Below, one piece after another: positions 21,481 through 34,117 of a DNA stretch of 46,032 nt. Source of the stretch: Mesostigma viride (Eukaryota; Streptophyta; Mesostigmatophyceae; Mesostigmatales; Mesostigmataceae). Numbering within the stretch: position 1 is the first letter of the stretch; each line of letters begins with the position of its first letter. Both the position numbers and the translations under genes were made by a program. The stretch spans positions 87,501 through 133,532 of the forward strand of contig RPFO01001084.1 in assembly GCA_009746045.1 (NCBI GenBank), read 5' to 3'. The notes under the pieces are model-generated. The model searched no databases, was not told where the DNA came from, and saw nothing but the letters and a program-made list of their open reading frames with translations.

Positions 21481-22505
21481 TTACTTTGTGGTACGTTCAC
21501 ACAATATGTCACGCAATGAGAGAGCTAGGTACATCTGAAAAAAAAAAATGGAACCCGGCCAGCTAGCCTATGCATTATCAATGTATGTCAGCAACATTTT
21601 TAGAAGCATGGGCAGCCTCACTAGAGGCCCGGGATGTGACTTCGATCAGTGAGATATAGCTTCATATCCTTGCTGTTTGAGGGTTACAGAACAATATAGC
21701 CTGGCCTGAATCTCAGCCAACTGCATGATCTGGACACTTAAGTAAGTAAGTACTTGCGTGTCATGCGCAAAGGCATGCCACAGAGTACTATGCTAATCTC
21801 ATTAGAAAAAATAATTACACAAAAGTTTAAACAAATATCGTCTGCATCATTCCCCAACCATTAAGCACTAGATGGGGATGTAATCCTCATCGATCCGAGC
21901 TGTCCTCTAGAGGTAGCTACTGTAATGGCAGACGAGGCGGTAGTGTAGCTTCTGGACACTTCCTGCTTTTCTTACACTGGGATGTGCACAGCAGTACATC
22001 GCGCAAATCCTAGTCCAAAACTGCGCCCATGATATAAGAGGTCAGAGTAGATATAGGCATATTTCTGGCCTGCGCTGGTTGTCTCTTTGATAGTTTGTCT
22101 CACTTCATAATTATTCGGTGGGTTACGGAGCAGGGAAAAGTAACTTTTCTCTTCCCTTGGTGCGCGGGAAAAGGACCCGCCCTACCATCCGTCCGAGCCT
22201 TAAAGATTCCATGCGCTTAGGGAAAAGTGGCCCTTTCTCTTCCCATATAAGGGAAAACCTTAATTAAGAGAAATTCTCTTAGCTCTGCCTTTGCGGGGGG
22301 ACAAAAATAGAGTGCCACGTAGCCGAAGCTGACAGGTCGCCGCTCCACCTTCCGTGTGCGTGTCGTCAGAGAATTCTCTTGTCCGGAAGCAGGTACAACA
22401 GCGTCGTTCGTACCAGCTTTGCCCTTAACTCTTCCCTTAGCTAAAAGTTAAGGGAAAAGTCTCTGGAACCCCCCGATTGCTGATCGAGCACATCACTTTT
22501 CCTCT
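21481..22505. other. Repeat-derived spacer
   Basis: It holds a copy of the AAGTACTTGCGTGTCATGC repeat (21742-21790) and an inverted piece of the LINE GAGGACAGCTCGGAT segment (about 21875-21905). Palindromic GGGAAAAGT..CTTCCC units (22133-22156, 22220-22244) and a CCCTTAACT..AGTTAAGGG hairpin (22422-22453) look like a small foldback element. No gene is seen. Confidence 0.4.
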
Positions 22506-25500
22506 CTATGCAGCAGCTCCTCCCGCACTGGTGTGATCTCCCCAGACTTCCTCCATCAGCTGAGCCATTGACTTGTTTACATTCCTCGGAACAGCGGCCG
22601 CAAATGCTGGAGCTGCCATGTCTGCGGTCGGCATGGGAGCAGCATCTCACAAACAAGACAAACGATTCACAATACTGTCATATAAGCTTCAGGAGAAAAA
22701 CTTTGTGGCAAAGTGTCCTGCATTATGATTGGTAGGGGACGCAAGCAGAACATGCCTGCATAGTTTGCTAGCCACGGGCATGCCTGCCTGCATGTCCCTT
22801 TTCCTTTGCAAACATAGACCCACACATGAATGAACCGTGAATGACAAGTACAAGGTGAATAGTGCAACCCACACCGTCTGGGTAATCTGGACTGCTGTTG
22901 ACAGCATAAGGACATATGACAGCAATCAAGTAAAACAAGCAGCACGTTGACAACGAGTCACCATTTTAAAACCGATCATTGCCGCATAGAAAAGCAGATG
23001 CTCACGATCACCAGTTAGGGCAGCAACAAATGCTGTTACCCAACCAGTAATCTTCCCACTGTTGTGCGGCTAGCGGCACCTAACAACGGCACAAAAAGGA
23101 AGGCACCAGCGGCTCGTCCAGGGCTGGTACGCGATATGGGACCACCAGGGCTGTTCCTCTCACAACAAGTGGCCTAGCTGGCTATTGGTTGGCGCAGAGT
23201 CACAGCCTTGCTTTGCTTGCACCTATCAAAGTATAGCAAGGAGACAACCAGCAAAGTATAGCAAGGAGGCAACCAGCAAAGTATAGCAAGGAGGCAACCA
23301 GCAAAGTATAGCAAGGAGACAACCAGCAAAGTATAGCAAGGAGACAACCAGCAAAGTAAAGCAAGGAGACAACCAGCAAAGTATAGCAAGGAGGCAACCA
23401 GCAAAGTATAGCAAGGAGACAACCAGCAAAGTATAGCAAGGAGGCAACCAGCAAAGTATAGCAAGGAGGCAACCAGCAAAGTATAGCAAGGAGGCAACCA
23501 GCAAAGCATAGCAAGGAGACAACCAGCAAAGTATAGCAAGGAGACAACCAGCAAAGTAAAGCAAGGAGACAACCAGCAAAGTATAGCAAGGAGGCAACCA
23601 GCAAAGTATAGCAAGGAGGCAACCAGCAAAGCATAGCAAGGAGACAACCAGCAAAGTATAGCAAGGAGACAACCAGCAAAGTATAGCAAGGAGACAACCA
23701 GCAAAGTATAGCAAGGAGGCAACCAGCAAAGTATAGCAAGGAGGCAACCAGCAAAGTATAGCAAGGAGGCAACCAGCAAAGCATAGCAAGGAGACAACCA
23801 GCAAAGTATAGCAAGGAGACAACCAGCAAAGTATAGCAAGGAGACAACCAGCAAAGTATAGCAAGGAGGCAACCAGCAAAGTATAGCAAGGAGACAACCA
23901 GCAAAGTATAGCAAGGAGACAACCAGCAAAGTATATGGTGCATCAGTGGGTGGTCCACCTACAGGTGAGCTCGTCTTGGAACATCTCCACAAACTCAATG
24001 ATCTCGACGCCGCTCAGGCCCGACAGAATGACCACGCGCTGAGGTGGCGTGGCGATGCCCTGGAGGGTCATCATGCATACATGGTGGGTGGTCACCATGA
24101 GCATGGATGGAGCAGGGAAAAATCAGCAAGGTCGTTAGCATCGGGCGCTGTGAAGTAAACTCCTGCTAGTACCTTGGATAAACCCAACATGGCCCGGGGC
24201 CCATGGTCAACATCGCCACCGTTATCAGGGACATATCCCCTCCCGCACTCACTCCACAGGAACGTGATCATCTCATTCTTATTCCGAGAATAGAACACAG
24301 GGAATGGGAAAGCGCAAATACCATGCGATGAATCGGTTCATGGGTCTTTACACACTGGGAACTTCTGGGCGGTTTCTGCGTGGCGTATGACGGTCTGGCG
24401 CGTGCTGCGTTTATGTACACGTGGCCAGCACAGCCGACTTGCTCGCTCTATTCAGTGTTGCATGGCCACACAATACGGAAATTCAAAAAAAATCGGCCCC
24501 CCTCTCGGGATGAGGACGACGATAATCCTTGCCGTTGGCACACCATTGCAGCCAAGAAAGAATCCGTCCAAAACCAGTTCCCAAACCAGTCGTAGGCACG
24601 AGATTCCCCCGTCCACAGTACTGGGTCTTCCTCCAGCCTATCCTTCCAGGCCTGGTCAGCACTTCAGCAGAACCAGTACCAGCCTCCAATGAACGTAACG
24701 CTGTTTGTGAAGTAACCACTCCTTGGCGATGCATCTGAACAGGTGCAAGCGCGCTCTGCCCAGCGCCCCCATTCCTCCATGCCCTCCACACAATACAGGT
24801 TGCAGGCAGCGGCATGTACACACCTCCTTTTCCCAGGCATCCACGGGGGCGTCGAGTGCCTGCATGAGCGTCCCCTTCATCATGCCAGTGGAGCACAGCT
24901 TGACCTGCCAGGTGGCACGCAGGCATGCAGAGATACAGGGTGGGCGACATGATAAGCACCGTGCCCATGCAAAAGTGGGATCCACGACAGGTCACGAAGC
25001 TCCACACAAGTGTCACGCCGAAACAACGAGTATTTAGCATTGGTTTGCGTTAACTTGGTCACAACTTGGAGCGATAAACCCTGAGTGTGGTCACGCAGCC
25101 CAATCAAAGGTCAATGTGGCCAAAGGTCACCTGGCTAAACCGGCACTGCATAGTCCCAGGGCACGGAGAATCCCACAAACATGGGAACGTGGCAGGGCAG
25201 GAAGGCCAAGCTGACAGAAGAGACGGCCGGGACGAGACCTGACAGAAGAGATGGCCGGGATAAGACCAGGGTATGGGGGACCAGGCAGGCAGGCGACCGG
25301 TCTAGGCGGACGACCTCTAGGCAGACACTGGGATGGAATAGAATAGCTTACAAGACGACAACGCAGACTTGAATGATGTGAACGCAGACTAGAACATCCC
25401 TCGCTGCCATGTGGAATGTCCTGGCTCTACCTCCATGGGCACAAGCAGGCGCACGTGTGTTATCCTCCTAAGCTGATCAAGCTCTTCGAGGCACGTTAAA

Positions 25501-27637
25501 CTGCAAGTGAGAGACAGCGATCGACATCGCCAAGCACACACAAAAGGGGGCCGGGAAGAAGAAGCCAAAAGGAGGCAGCTATAATAATAGACTGCGGCCC
25601 GCCACATGGACCGCCTGTGTGACACATAGGCGCGCCCATGCGTTCCCTACCTCAAGAAACTCTGCTCCGATGCCCTTCACAAAGTCCTCCACCTGCATGA
25701 TGCAACGCCAGCCATGGTCATCACGTGCCATGTCAGGGAAGCACAGGGCAGGGCATGGGCGCACCATGCAACGCCAGCTGGCGGCATGCCAGTGTACTGC
25801 CATAGCAGAGCGAGAAGGCCTTAGAAGGCAGAAAGAAAAGGAGTACCGGGGACAGCCACTGTATGTGCTGCATCAACAAACTTGCGCTACGATCGATGAG
25901 GCAGGGCAACCCTGGTTGTGAGTGGTCTGGGCGGTTGCAAGCAGAGGAATTGGGGGCGACCAACTACAAGCATACCGGTGGTCTCATGCATACAGGCCGC
26001 GTTTCCATGTTTTGGTGGTACTGGCTTGCCCGAGCAACACTACATCAAGTGCAAGGCGCTGTTTTGCTTTTCCGGTCCGTGGCTCGGTCTTCACCACTTC
26101 AAATAATTCGACCTTGAACACGATAAATCTTCCACTTGCACTGGCTGCATTGTCATGGCACAGCAAACTGCTTCGAGCCATGAGCGCCCTCGGAGGCAAG
26201 TAGAAGTCCTCGCCGACAGCAAAGTCCCCCAGTATGCTTGCGCCGATCCGCATGTAGTAAGTGTTGCCTAGTAAGTATAGTGGCAGAAACATGGCAAGGA
26301 GTGACTGGCAGCTGTCCCAGGGACATGATCACCACGGGCGTCGGCAAAACCACATCCACCACCTCTACCTTCATAATGACAGGAAACCTGCAGTGACGTG
26401 ATGATGACGGTGGTGTGCCACATACCACCTCAAGCTCCTCCTTGGTGAAACCGACCAGCAGGACGACCTGGCCGACGTCGCAAAATGCATGGGACGGCAC
26501 GCGTGGGGACGCCACGCATGGGGACGGCACAGGTGAGGATGTCGCATGCATGTGGCCGTGATGCCCGTGACCACCGCAAGACAGAGCAACAGGGGGGAGG
26601 AGGGTGTAGGGGCGGGCAGGGGCGGGCAGGCGAACAAGGGGAATGGTCACCGCATCATTACTCTCCCAGCCACCATGTGCGTTTGTGCTGCGCACGACAG
26701 TTTAGAGAGTCGGCATGGGGGGGGTAGGCAATAGGTGAGCACCGCAACTGCAAGCTTTCCTGCCGGCTTTCCTTCAAGCTTCCCTGGAAGCCACTAGGGA
26801 ATGTGCATCCGGAAAGATAAACCTGCAACTTAATGAAGGACCTGCGGAGCCAAGTGGTGCCCATGAGTGACAGGCACTGAGCAAACGATCAGTGGAAGGA
26901 CCTGCGGAGCCAAGTGGTGCCCATGAGTGACAGGCACTGAGCAAACTATCAGTGGAACAATTACAACAGCGCTTTGGTGATGCAACCAAAACTGCAGTAG
27001 ACGCGCCCAAAACATGCTGCCGGGTTACCAAGGCCGGTGCATCGTGGATGGGCTGGCGCCCGGTCTCCAACGATTCCACTGGGACACTGTGGGCACTGTG
27101 GGGCACCATGCTTTTACTATTAGCCAATGATGGTTAACCACTCAAAATAAGCCACAAGGAGGCTGTTGGCTTTTTTCAACAATGTACTAGTGCATTGGTT
27201 GTTGGCAGAAACACGCAAGCATGCAGCCTTCAGTGATCAGGAGCGCTCCTCTATGCTTTGGGCGATTCTTTGTAATTCGCAATCCATGCACATAGCCAGA
27301 CACAAATATGCACAAGCTGACACACACACACACAAACAAGCTAACAAACAAGCTAACAAACAAGCTAACAAACAAGCTAACACACACACACACACAAGCT
27401 AACAAACAAGCTAACAAACAAGCTAACAAACAAGCTAACAAACAAGCAAACACACACACACACAAGCTAACAAACAAGCTAATACATACAAGCTAATACA
27501 TACAAGCTAACAAACAAGCTAACACACACAAGCTAATACACAAAAGCTAACACACACAAGCTAACAAACAAGCTAATACACACAAGCTAACAAACAAGCT
27601 AACACACACAAGCTAACACACACAAGCAAACACACAC

Positions 27638-27670
<33 letters not shown>

Positions 27671-28121
27671 AGCTAACAAACAAGCTAATACACACAAGCT
27701 AACAAACAAGCTAACACACACGAACACAAACCACGCTGGTGTCGCCGGTCAGTGTAAAATACATGCACATGCGAAACCAAGCCGTTGGCTGCCACCCCAT
27801 GAAATGCAGCCGTTCCACGATCCTGGTCTCCGCATGAGTCCTTGCAAAAGCTGCCATGCTTGGGTACGCGTGCCCATTCTTTTCTCGGACGCCGAACAAA
27901 CAACAACGTACATACAACACGGTCAAAGCACCAGCGGGGGCGACAGCAGGTGGGGCAACACAACGCAGGGCACGCGCCTCCCTCGTCCGGTTATCCTTAC
28001 ATTTCAAGGCCCAGAACACAGTGCCCAACTGTAAATAGAACACAGCAGGTACCCACCTCAGGCCCCAGTCGGAAGTCGCTCTCCGTGTCAATTGGCTGGA
28101 ACTTGCCGTCCAGCTCGCCAT
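22506..28121 (-). CDS. Multi-exon gene, DUF3783-like protein (5' exons unresolved)
   Basis: Six exons join in phase on the minus strand: 28121-28057, 26467-26429 (39 nt), 25692-25651 (42 nt), 24904-24824 (81 nt), 24059-23963 (97 nt) and 22645-22506, with TAG at 22508-22506. An alternative last acceptor at 22621 keeps the same phase. The product reads GELDGKFQPIDTESDFRLGPE, VVLLVGFTKEELE, VEDFVKGIGAEFLE, VKLCSTGMMKGTLMQALDAP..., PPQRVVILSGLSGVEIIEF..., and a tail ending LMEEVWGDHTSAGG. The VVxxxGxxxxE..., VKLCxTxxxxGTLMQAL pattern and the second RVVILSGLSGVE block resemble the small uncharacterised DUF3783 fold; this assignment is from memory. The first exon starts with two bases of a split codon, so at least one upstream exon is missing. 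Every splice border is GT-AG. Confidence 0.68.
23224..23935. repeat. 25-bp minisatellite array, about 28 copies
   Basis: The unit is AAAGTATAGCAAGGAGRCAACCAGC, where R is a (GAGAC) or g (GAGGC), with rarer GCATAG and GTAAAG variants. Copies are near-perfect across 710 bases. The array lies inside the last intron (22646-23962) of the DUF3783-like gene. Because the unit contains no minus-strand stop in any frame and 25 is not a multiple of three, all three minus frames stay open through it. Confidence 0.95.
26835..26954. repeat. Perfect 60-bp tandem duplication
   Basis: Bases 26835-26894 and 26895-26954 are identical apart from one base (GCAAACGATC versus GCAAACTATC). It lies in the intron between the first two recognised exons of the DUF3783-like gene. 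Confidence 0.9.
27306..27725. repeat. Compound AAGCTAACA / CA microsatellite
   Basis: AAGCTAACAAAC, AAGCTAACACACAC and AAGCTAATACA units alternate with (CA)n runs. It lies in the same intron of the DUF3783-like gene (between 28057 and 26467). Confidence 0.92.
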
Positions 28122-28147
28122 CTGAGGCAGAGGCCACCCATCCAGTG

Positions 28148-28455
28148 ATGCACATCAATTGTCACCCACCAGCTAACACCCATCAATTGTCACCCACCAG
28201 CTAACACCCATCAAGGCCCATCAATTGTCACCCACCAGCTAACACCCATCAATTGTCACCCACCAGCTAACACCCATCAATTGTCACCCACCAGCTAACA
28301 CCCATCAATTGTCACCCACCAGCTAACACCCATCAATTGTCACCCACCAGCTAACACCCATGAAGGCCTATCAATTGTCACCCACCAGCTAACACCCATC
28401 AATCGTCACCCACCAGCTAACACCCATCAATTGTCACCCACCAGCTAACACCCAC
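28148..28455. repeat. 28-bp minisatellite, about 11 copies
   Basis: The unit CATCAATTGTCACCCACCAGCTAACACC is given here by its ends: CATCAATTGT at the start and CAGCTAACACC at the end. It is near-perfect, with two 10-12 base CATCAAGGCC-type insertions (about 28208 and 28358). It lies just upstream of the first recognised exon of the DUF3783-like gene, so it is intronic if an earlier exon exists. Confidence 0.93.
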
Positions 28456-28666
28456 CTGTTCACCAGGCAGTCAACACATGTCCGCCCGCGGCCCAGCACT
28501 GCCAGAAGGCCAGGCCAGAACCCATCCAGCCACCACGCAGTGTGTCACCCCCAATCATGAAACACCCATCGCGCCACACCCAATCGGGCCATGCGCGGGC
28601 ACGGACCGAATGCGGCCCAAGTGCACGATGCGCATGCGCCGTGCGCACTGTAGCAGTCCGACTGTG

Positions 28667-28681
28667 CTATTTATAAATAAC
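28667..28681 (-). promoter_or_regulatory. Possible TATA box upstream of the DUF3783-like gene
   Basis: CTATTTATAAATAACC on the plus strand is almost palindromic (TATTTATAAATA). It stands about 550 bases upstream of the first recognised minus-strand exon, in GC-rich surroundings. An ATG lies about 40-50 bases further along the minus strand. It could mark the transcription start, but the first exon is not resolved. Confidence 0.25.
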
Positions 28682-28699
28682 CAGTGGTAAGTGCAGGAG

Positions 28700-31320
28700 A
28701 CTCAAGGACTTCCATAGTAAAAAGCACAAACTGCTTGCTTAGGCAGATGCATGAGCAAGCTTATACTCTGTGTACTGGTCAGGTTGCTTGCCGCGGTGAC
28801 TCGGGGGGGCAAACTCCCCCCCCTAGATGTAATGTTGCCAAAGTGCTCGTTCTAAAGGGTAGGGTTTGGCTGGTTTGGGGGCGAACGATTTCTGAGGCAA
28901 ACAGGTTGGGTGGCGGATGGTGAATGGGCATGGAGGGCCACCCTGGGAGGGCGACGTGACAGCGCCCTGCCGCAGCCAGGCATTGTCCGGCATGCCATGG
29001 CTTCCCTAGTGGGCGTGCTTGGGGTATGGAGAGCAGCTCGGCCTGGCCAGTTTATCAGATAAGAGAAAGAAGTGCGCAACTCGCCGTTTACAACAACACG
29101 CAATGGCAGAAGGGAACTGGTTTCCACGGGATGCGTGCTCAAAACAGACACGTTTATTAACAGAACCCCTAATAGCAGAAGTGAGAAGCTAAAAGACGCC
29201 ACATGGCAGACACCTTGCAGTAGTGACGGGAAGGCTTAAGCCAGAATACGCCAGAATAAAGCCAGAATGAGCAAAAGGAACAAAATAACGGAAACAGGAA
29301 AGGGGTCGGCGTAGATGCAGAAGTAAAGGGAAGAAGCTTCCCGGTGACCTGGGACAACCTACGTGTCGACCTACCGGCCAATCTACCGGCTAACTTGAGT
29401 ACCAATTTCGTGGCCAGGAAAAGCTTAGGCACGGGGGCAGGATGGAGGACAAGCTGCATGCGAGGATCTAAGACATATATAATACGTATTCTGCATGTAG
29501 GGACGTTTGCATTTCAGCGCTACTCGTGGGTTACAGCCACTAGTGGGTTACTGTGCGGCTACGAGCTGCGGGACGTGCAGAGCTTCCTGCTCTGGTGCAC
29601 CCGCCACGTCTGAGTCTATACTGTCGGCAGCTTGCAAATGTGCTTGCCCATGTCCCAGCAAATACGATGTTTCACACCTCGTGAATGCTAGCTCGGCAAT
29701 GCAGCGTCACACAGTCAACGGTATGACAGCTTGGCTTTGACGTAGAGCCAAATACCTTCGTTCTCATTCGACGCACTCGTTGCCTGGATACAGAACTCAT
29801 GGCGACGGGCCCGACGGGACGGCCCTTCCGAAGGGGGGCGAAAGCAGGCCTGTTTACCGAAGCCAAGGTTTTGACAAACATTAAGGTTGGCTGCGCTTGG
29901 ACGTCTCACATGGAGCGGTGGCAATGCTGAAGTTTGACGGGGGCATGCTGAGGCCAGCCTTGCATTGGCTGGGCAGAGAGCTTGTTGGGCACTGCATAGC
30001 ATGATCATCTTCAACGTTTGGGAGGCGCCTCCCCCGCAGCGGAGTTGCTTAAACAAAATTGGCAACTAGGTAACCAGGTCGCAGTGATACGTTTTTCGCG
30101 GTAGGCGAGCCAATTTGCAGTTTTTGGACATGCACATCATCCGCAGCAGTTGTACCACGCTGTGCCAAGTGGCAAGAGTGGTTCGTTACCCGTAGTATCG
30201 GCGCCCGCGTGCCTACATACAGTGTTCGATCAAGCGCTTTTAGTTTGCAAACCAAGGTAGCAATACGGAATATAGGGCAAGTACGTATCTATTTGATATC
30301 TCGCCTATGGCGCCGTCATCTGCCATCGATATCGCCACCCGACTTGGATATTTACTCCTGGCATGCAAGGTTACCAATAAATTTTCCGGCACTGCTCCAC
30401 ACACCGTCGCGAGCATGTTTACACAAGTTCTGTTTACATCTTGTAACAGTATTAGCGCAATATAAACAAAACAGCCACTTGCATTCGTATTATCTTGCGA
30501 ACTTCCTGCCCGTCTTCTCTACAATAAGGTACGTTTATTACTGCTACACTGTGCTACACATACGAATCATGTTTTGTCTACGCTTCATCGCTCGAGTGAT
30601 GCTTGGGTTATTGGGTCTTGAATAAGTTAACTGTGGTTAGCACTTGATAAACATTTGGTAACTTCGGTATTCCAGTTATGGAAATAATTTTTAATCTGGT
30701 CTCGCCATCCCTGCGTACCTAGCATGGCAGGATAGGGAGAAACTTCGGCGATGTTGATCAACCCACCGATGACGCTAGTTTGACCAGGTAGTATTTTTTT
30801 CCTGGCCTGAGTGCGCCAGAGTATGGCATTTACTGGGTCGTTCTAACCGGATGGCAGTGGCCGTATGCTATTTGGAAAGCTGCTTTGTCAACGGGGCTCG
30901 TGGTTCATCTTATGTAAATAATTACTTCAAGTCCTCGCCGCTGCTTTCTTTCTTACATGGCTCCTGCGTACCTACGGCTGAACGGTAGCCATACCTGTGT
31001 TGCGGGTGGCAGTAAAACGATCAGCTATTCACGGATGCCTGGTGCACTTGCTATGATCGGTGACTGGTATCAGCATGCTTGAGGGTGACGTGGCATCCCA
31101 CTCGTGGATCCACCCTCTACGTGTGCATAATTCCCCCGCATACGTGCGCACTGTCTCGCATGCTCATGTTTCCGCAGACGCCAGATCATCTTCTTGTCGG
31201 TACCGGCACCCGGCACCTGCCCATCAGCTGCTCATCTACCGCCCCCCGTTACCCCTCCGCTCTCTCACAAGACATCAGCACATCGTCGCATCCCCCCAGC
31301 GGCACGAACGCGTTACCACC
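28700..31320. other. Intergenic, no convincing gene
   Basis: ORFs at 28852-29202 (minus, begins with GTG rather than ATG) and 30209-30625 (plus) have no recognisable features. 30100-30700 is AT-richer. The stretch just before 31321 is likely the promoter and 5' UTR of the CCDC124 homologue. Confidence 0.4.
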
Positions 31321-34117
31321 ATGCCGAAGAAGCTGAGCTCCAACCCCAAGGCCGAGGAACGGCGGGCAGCAGAACACGAAAAGAAGAGCGCCAAGCAGGC
31401 GGCCGACGCCAAGGCCAAGGAGGACGCCGAGTGGGAGGCGGCCGCCAACCCAAAGTCCAAGGCCGCGAAGAAAAAGGAGGAGGAGGCGGAGCGCAAGGCT
31501 GAGGCGGCGGCAAAGAAGGCGGAGGCGTGCGCGCTGGCAGAGGCGGAGGAGAGGGCGCTGGAACAAGGGAAGAATAAAAAGGCGGAGAAGGTGAGGGAGG
31601 GGACAATGAAAAGGCGGAGAAGGTGAGCGAGGGGAGAGTGAAACGACGGGGAAATTGGGGCCTTGCACAACATGGGTAGAAAAGGTGGGGCCCGCGGTCA
31701 CCATGCGGTCTGCGTCGGTCACCACTTGTCAATGCTGTGGTGTTCCAGGTGGTGCTTCTGCTGCAGTGTTAATGCTGCGGTGTTAACAAGGGTAAGGTTT
31801 ACTGTCTGGTGACCCCTGTCAGTGGCCTTGCCTCCCCACCCCCTTCCCCCACCCCCACACCCCAGTGTCTATCCCCCCATGGACCCACCTCTGTGTGCCC
31901 TTGCTCCCTTGCAAGCTTGCCGTGCATTCCCCCGCCCCATTGCAAGGTTGTCGTGCGTTCCGTGGGAGTCCAGCGGTTCCTTTGAACCGACATGCATGCC
32001 CTTCATTTATGAAGAGCGCAGTGTGCCATCGCGGGTTTGGAGCCATCCTGCACATTCTTGACGGCGCACATACGTGCGTGTTGGTGCCCAGTACGTGTTC
32101 CTACGCAACATCTTTACTTGATGCTCCCCCGCAGGGGCACATGTACACTTGATAAGTTTTTTTGAAAGGTTCCTTCACGGAGCTATCTCCTCAGCCTCAC
32201 TTACTCATCTCTCGTTTGTTCCTGATCACTTTTCCTATTCCACGCCCCTTTTCCACGTTATCTCTGAATCCCCCCCCCCCCCCCCCCGCCGGCAGGTGAC
32301 CCACCACCATCTCGCCAAGCAACGGGAAGAGCTCAAGAAGAAAGAGGAGGCGGTGGCCGAGGAGGCGGCGCAGAAGCGCGAGCGCATGGTGCGCGAGGGC
32401 GAGTACCACGGGATGGTCATGATGGAGAACAAGAACCGGGACATCCTCGTGGCAGAGGCAAGAAGCGTCGACGAGGCGATTGCGGCGCTCACCATGACCG
32501 ATGGGGACGACGCGCTGCCGGACAAGCACCCGGAGCGGCGCGCCAAGGCGGCGTGGAAGGTAGGGAGGGCGATAGGCAGAGGCAAGGGGAGCATACAAGG
32601 TGGGGATGCACCAGAGCAGGAGCCAAGGCGGCGTGGAAGGTAGGTAGGACGGTATGCAGAGGCAAGGGGAGCATACAAGGTGGGGATGGGCCAGAGCAGG
32701 AGCCAAGGCGGCGTGGAAGGTAGGGAGGAACAACTTACAGGCAGCCACGGATGTGGTCAGGAGCAAAGGGATGAGCAAAACAAGGGTGGAGGGTGGGCAG
32801 GAGCAGATCAAAAGTCTTGTGTGTTCGATGAGTGAGCGGATGAGGGAGCAGATCAAAAAGAGGAGGAGCCCCCACCCACCCTTGGCTGTCGCTTATGGCT
32901 TTGCCTGTTATGTTGTTTGTACGCCCCCAAAGTCCTTGGTGCCCCACCCCTGGCCTCCACATCCCGTGAGGCCAAACCCATTTTAAAGGTTGCCATCCGC
33001 CTGTAATGTGTATTGGGCAAGGGTTTCACTGTATTATGGTGTAGTGTCCTTCAGCATCTCGTGGTTGTGGTGGTGTGCCCATTCTTTTGGGGTCGGCCTC
33101 CCATGGTGTCGTTTTCGCCGTGGGATTGTGTGCCTGTTGTGGTATTGTGCCGCGGGATGGTGGTGAAGCGGAAGTAGTGAGCGGGTGCCAGGCGGGGGAG
33201 TTGGATGATGGGATCGTTGGAAGGCGCTGGATGGTGATGGGTGTCGGTGGGGCACGCCCGATGGTTCATCGTTTGCTGTGCGGAGGTTAGCAGATATATC
33301 TTGTCAGCATGAGTGCCTTGTAGGTGAGGGCGAGGCTGTGGTATATATTTACTAGGTAGCCGGTGGATTGAATAGTGTGTGAATATGCTGCGCAGAACGC
33401 TGTGCTTTGCTGGAAAAGTTTCTACGCACTGCCACGATGTTGACCCTCTAGTGCCGGATTCCGGGTAAACTGCCTGCATAGGCATGCATAGCACAGCTTT
33501 TATTTTTCCCCTTCTTGGGGGAGACTGTTCTGGGCCAGCTTGAAAACTCTGCAATTTTTTTACAGGACTTCGGCATAGTATCTGCCGCTCCCTCAGCTTG
33601 ACCCCCCCATGCTAGCATGCTAGGCAGCCCGCCAGGTGGCCTGTGCAGGTCTTTGAAGCCATCATTGGGTTGTCTGGCGAGGCAAGTGTTCCTGTGTAGG
33701 AAGCCTCGTGCTGACAGACTATTCCTAGCCTGAATTGTGCCCTCTCTGGTCATGTTTTAGCTGGCACGTGCTAACTTGTCCAAGCTCCATTGGACATGCC
33801 GTCAGTAAATGTTTTACAGTGTGGGTGTTTCACATGTGTGCACAGGGCCTCCTCACGAGTGCGACTAACAATCTGAATGATACAACCAACCGTACGCTAA
33901 GCGTACGGATGCTACCAACGCTTCCTAATCTGATGTACCACCAGTTACTGATTGGAAGTCATGTTGTTGTGACAATCTTGCAACGCAGGCATTTGAGGCG
34001 GAAAATATGCCAATTCTCAAGGAAGAAAATCCTGGCCTCAAGCGGAGTCAGTACAACGAGATGTTATGGAAGATTTGGCAGAAGAGCCCGTTGAATCCCA
34101 TGAACCAAAAGGAGTAG
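31321..34117 (+). CDS. CCDC124: CCDC124 / Lso2 (Oxs1) family ribosome-associated protein
   Basis: Three phase-0 exons, 31321-31590, 32296-32559 and 33989-34117, give 220 residues (human CCDC124 is about the same length). The start MPKKLSSNPKAEERRAAEH and the long charged Ala/Lys/Glu helix match the family. So do EARSVDEAIAAL (about 140-151), DKHPERRAKAAWKAFEAENMP, and the end MLWKIWQKSPLNPMNQ, which corresponds to the family's conserved ..W..SPxNPMNQ C-terminus. ACCACC stands before the ATG. The family binds the ribosomal subunit interface of idle 80S ribosomes and helps translation restart after stress (known for Lso2/CCDC124). The frame stays open upstream of the ATG, but the conserved MPKK start decides it. 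The intron 1 acceptor follows a 20-base C run. Intron 2 begins with two tandem copies of the exon 2 tail. Confidence 0.93.
32542..32725 (+). repeat. 80-bp tandem repeat carrying the CCDC124 exon 2 tail and 5' splice site
   Basis: GCCAAGGCGGCGTGGAAGGT starts at 32542 (the true exon end and donor), at 32622 and at 32702. The two complete 80-base units are almost identical. Using the second or third donor would shift the frame (80 and 160 are not multiples of three) and lose the conserved C-terminus. Confidence 0.92.

Noticed and set aside
23174-23998. Long minus-strand ORFs (up to 274 codons) with hydrophobic repeats resembling a membrane protein
   Set aside because: They are translations of the 25-bp minisatellite, which is open in all three minus frames; they overlap a real exon in another frame.
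27187-27477. ORF with CLLACLLACL repeats
   Set aside because: It is a read-through of the AAGCTAACA/CA microsatellite.
23224-28455. Possible CRISPR arrays (25- and 28-bp direct repeats)
   Set aside because: The repeats are contiguous without unique spacers, and the genome context is eukaryotic.
28852-29202. Signal-peptide-like ORF as first exon of the DUF3783-like gene
   Set aside because: It begins with GTG rather than ATG, and no phase-compatible donor links it to the exon at 28121.
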